From: Buxus sempervirens
Taxonomy: Eukaryota; Streptophyta; Magnoliopsida; Buxales; Buxaceae
Reading direction: 5' to 3'
DNA length: 64,000 nt
Assembly: GCA_947561395.2 (NCBI GenBank)
Contig: OX387185.1
Coordinates: forward strand, 45,642,602-45,706,601
The notes beneath the pieces were generated by a model, which worked only from the letters and a program-made list of their open reading frames with translations, made no database searches and was not told where the DNA came from. The stretch's first letter is position 1. Every line of letters begins with the position of its first letter. The position numbers and the translations under genes were made by a program. Of this stretch, positions 61,521-64,000 are shown piece by piece.

Positions 61521-62283
61521 CGATTGTGAAACCCGATTTTAATTCCGCGTGAATGTTAATAGGCAGGAATTACAAAAAACGACCCCCCCCATAAGACTTA
61601 TGATTCTTATGAGTCATGGGAATTGAAACCTAAATAATTCACACGTAATTTCTAATTCTTATGGGAATTGGTCAACCAAACAAAAGAATTGAAATTTTTA
61701 CCTGTCAATTCCAATTCCTGCATTCCAATTCCTGCAATCCAAACGTACCCTTAGTTGAATCCCAAAAGAGGACAATGAAGCCACATGTTCACTAACAAAT
61801 TGTCCTATTTAACATTTCGAATCACATAAATTCTTATGCACATTCAACATATATTTGATAAGAAATGTATTTTTGAGACTTGAAAACATGTCTAGGTGAA
61901 TCTTTATATTAACTAAACATAAGAAATAAGAGTAACAGAGTCAAACAAAAGATAGATGTACTATTGGAAAGTTTCTATATTGCATAGGAAAATTAAATCT
62001 CATAATTCAAATACATCAAAACATGTAAAATATGTTAAACTAATTAACCTTAAATGAGATATTTTGTTGGAGAAATTAAAATTATGTTTTTTAGTAAACA
62101 TAATATTAATAAGGCCGGATTGGCCGATTCAAATTAAAATAAACTCACCCAAGCCCAACCTTAAATATTACGGACTGTTAAAATCTAGGTTGGACTAGTT
62201 CGATGGGCCTAAAAATCATGCCAAAACCCGATTAAAACCGGACCGGGAGGGTTGGACTAGAAATTGCCACCCCTAGATGTGTG

Positions 62284-63224
62284 GGGCTCCCTCTTAACAT
62301 AGGCATCTATTCGTGTGTTTGATGATGGCACCAGATAAAGCGGCCTCAACGGTGTAATAAGACAAAATCGTCTGGCTCTCGTCATTGAAAAAATCCTCTC
62401 ACGTGGAGTGTCTGGTGTTTTTTCCTTTTTGTAAATGCTGTGTAACGTACCTATTTTTTTTATTTTAATATTAACCATAAAATGCTCCATATGAAAGTAT
62501 GTTGGAAGAAGATTTCGTTTTTGCACCACAAAAGAATTTACATGCGTCATGCAAGCCACACATGACATGACTACTCGGAGCTGTGACGCACACACAACAT
62601 GTGAGCAACACGGAACCCAAACTCCTTATCAGATTTTAAGGCCATCCTGATATTGGAAGAAAAGTATTACATTAGCCAAAAAAAAGGTAAAATTCCATTC
62701 GATTCGTGAGCCCCGGTCCACCACCTGTTTGCCCTATTCCTTTTTCTCTCTGCCTTTTTTAGTTTATTATTATTTGGGAATCCTCAAATCGACATCAGAA
62801 TTGCCAGGATTGATACGCGCATGAGGATTAATCTGCGTACAGCTGTTATGCACCACTCAACCATGATAGATAACGACTGACGTTCGTCGACATATAAGCT
62901 AGATGTGGCAGAGCATGTACCACTTGATGGATGGAATGGATTAATTAACCGTGTTTTAATAATTTCAAAAATTCTGGCCCTTTTTCCACCCAGGGACCCA
63001 GACCTTCGCCAAATCAGATAATTGGTCATTACTGTCACTGAGAATTAAGAAACCAACGAATATTTATGAGGTTTTTTTTAGATTTTACACCAGCTTTGTC
63101 TCTCATTTCATTTCTATCTTTCATCTTTTCGATTTTTCTTTTCCAAATATACAGATTACAGACTAGTATAGACATCAGATGCGACACGAGAGAGAACGAC
63201 AGGCCTCTCCGCTCCGTTCTCTAA
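62284..63224. other. Intergenic, 3' side of the last gene
   Basis: No supported gene. Minus-strand frames at 62257-62595 and 62784-63038 have no recognisable domain. Confidence 0.4.
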
Positions 63225-63824
63225 CTATAGAGCCGGAAGCGTCTCGGGTCGCCACTGAAATTCTGAAAAATCGGGCGGCACGTAACTCATGTCCGAGTAA
63301 TCGAACAAACCCTCGAAGGCCAAAATCTCCTCGTTGCTGTTAGGGTTCTGCAACTCCTTGCTATACCCGCTCCCAAATCCAAACGAGTCATAGCTAGAGA
63401 TCCCATCATCGAACCCCCAAAGGTCACTCACTCCAACGGCATCAGAAGCGAGACGCGATTCATCAACGTCCTGGTTGTTCTTCACATCCTCGTCAGACGA
63501 TGAGACCGTCGGAGGGAGTCCCAGCTCGTCATCTGACGCTTCTAACAGGTACCCTAGCTCCGGCTGAGACTCACAGGAATCCGAAGTCAGATCGACCACA
63601 GCTGGCGCCGTAGCCGGAGAAGCGCCAGATTTAGATATCTCTTCTTCGAAGCTTTTCATGACGGAATCGAGATCCTGAACGGCAGGATCCCTGCCGTCCA
63701 CGATTTGATCGGAGTAGTCGTCGCCGAGGATGCCAAGGAGGTCATCTCGGATTCGCTTCGCCTCGGGCGATTCCAGATCCGATTGCTCCGAGTCATCTCG
63801 GACTCGTTTCTTGCATTCCTCCAT
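63225..63824 (-). CDS. Acidic plant protein of unknown function, 199 aa
   Basis: A single exon encodes 199 residues from the ATG at 63824. The open frame continues 13 codons upstream from an alternative codon, but MEECKKRVRDD is the natural start. Seen: a basic patch EAKRIRDDLLGILGDD (possible nuclear signal); an acidic, serine-rich middle (ASDDELGLPPTVSSSDED); an aromatic/glycine segment LWGFDDGISSYDSFGFGSGY; and a C-terminus FEGLFDYSDMSYVPPDFSEF ending RPETLPAL. Acidic plus aromatic content resembles a transcription activation region, but no DNA-binding domain is present. It looks like a conserved plant-specific protein. Function is not known. Confidence 0.72.
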   Translation of the reverse strand: MEECKKRVRDDSEQSDLESPEAKRIRDDLLGILGDDYSDQIVDGRDPAVQDLDSVMKSFEEEISKSGASPATAPAVVDLTSDSCESQPELGYLLEASDDELGLPPTVSSSDEDVKNNQDVDESRLASDAVGVSDLWGFDDGISSYDSFGFGSGYSKELQNPNSNEEILAFEGLFDYSDMSYVPPDFSEFQWRPETLPAL

Positions 63825-63970
63825 GAGAAGAACTTTAAAGGAAGCGATTCGGGTTACCGACACAAAAGGGTGGTTGAGTGAGGTTAGGATTACAGGAGTA
63901 GTTGGCAGAGAGAGAGAGAGAACGAAAAAGCGGAGGTGGTGACGGTGAAGAAAAGGGAAGAAACAGGAGG

Positions 63971-63980
63971 GTTATATAGG
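63971..63980 (-). promoter_or_regulatory. TATA box of the acidic protein gene
   Basis: The minus strand reads CCTATATAAC about 150 bp upstream of the ATG at 63824. It is followed by a purine/pyrimidine-biased leader with a GA/CT run at about 63908-63921. Spacing fits a transcription start near 63940. Confidence 0.6.
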
Positions 63981-64000
63981 GGAAGAGGAACGGTGCTACG

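Larger units (their letters stand above)
59456..61750. mobile_element. Pack-type PIF/Harbinger-like element carrying host gene fragments
   Basis: The ends GGGTCCGTTTGGATCGCATG and the near inverse TGCAATCCAAACGTACCC form TIRs. They are flanked by TTA (59453-59455 and 61751-61753). The subterminal parts are AT-rich (GAATTTGAATTCAT words). Between them lie pieces of at least three unrelated plant genes, all read on the minus strand, and no transposase. This fits a Pack-type (transduplicating) non-autonomous element. The TIR form and 3-bp duplication point to PIF/Harbinger rather than Mutator. Confidence 0.8.
59221..62275. mobile_element. hAT non-autonomous element, split by a nested element
   Basis: The termini TAGGGGTGGCAATTT (59221-59235) and AAATTGCCACCCCTA (62261-62275) are perfect inverse copies. 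They are flanked by a perfect 8-bp duplication GATGTGTG (59213-59220 and 62276-62283). The hAT's own sequence is 59221-59455 plus 61751-62275, about 0.76 kb, rich in GGCTTGG / CCAAGCCC words. No hAT transposase is seen. It was later interrupted by the element at 59456-61750. Confidence 0.88.

Noticed and set aside
1-64000. CRISPR arrays, operons, tRNA or rRNA genes, phage or virus-derived genes
   Set aside because: The window is plant nuclear DNA. No spaced direct-repeat arrays, cloverleaf genes or viral proteins were recognised.

Overview
The window is nuclear DNA of a flowering plant. It is AT-rich and holds intron-rich genes with GT..AG splice sites whose products are land-plant or universal eukaryotic families (RAD23, IST1, an ACD11-type lipid transfer protein, a BAH-Agenet protein, HMA metal-binding proteins, a plastid membrane protein). 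Much of the rest is transposon debris. The species cannot be named from sequence alone; a woody or early-diverging dicot would fit. Exon joins were worked out by hand from splice sites and reading phase and agree in every case given.

All nine recognisable host genes lie on the minus strand. From low to high coordinates they are: a synergin-gamma-like trafficking protein cut by the left edge (783-7416); an IST1-like ESCRT-III regulator (9525-11339); two small HMA-domain proteins (14053-14439 and 15208-16032); a BAH plus Agenet chromatin protein (18747-22951); a small plastid membrane protein (30847-33280); an ACD11-like sphingolipid transfer protein (34872-40594); a 12-exon RAD23 ubiquitin receptor (44726-53775); and an acidic protein of unknown function (63225-63824). 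They do not form a pathway, although synergin and IST1 both act in endomembrane traffic.

Between and inside the genes lie LINE RNase H remnants, a 903-bp solo LTR with a 5-bp target duplication, hAT-type elements with 8-bp duplications, PIF/Harbinger-type elements with TAA/TTA duplications, long-TIR MITEs, a U6 snRNA pseudogene and several very short poly(A)-tailed insertions flanked by target duplications.

The most striking structure is at 59221-62275. A non-autonomous hAT element with a perfect 8-bp duplication has been split by a 2.3-kb PIF/Harbinger-type element. That inner element carries no visible transposase but contains same-strand fragments of several host genes: a CIPK-type kinase, an ECB2/VAC1-like PLS pentatricopeptide protein, a P-class pentatricopeptide protein and an unidentified gene. 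It looks like a Pack-type gene-capturing transposon nested in another transposon.
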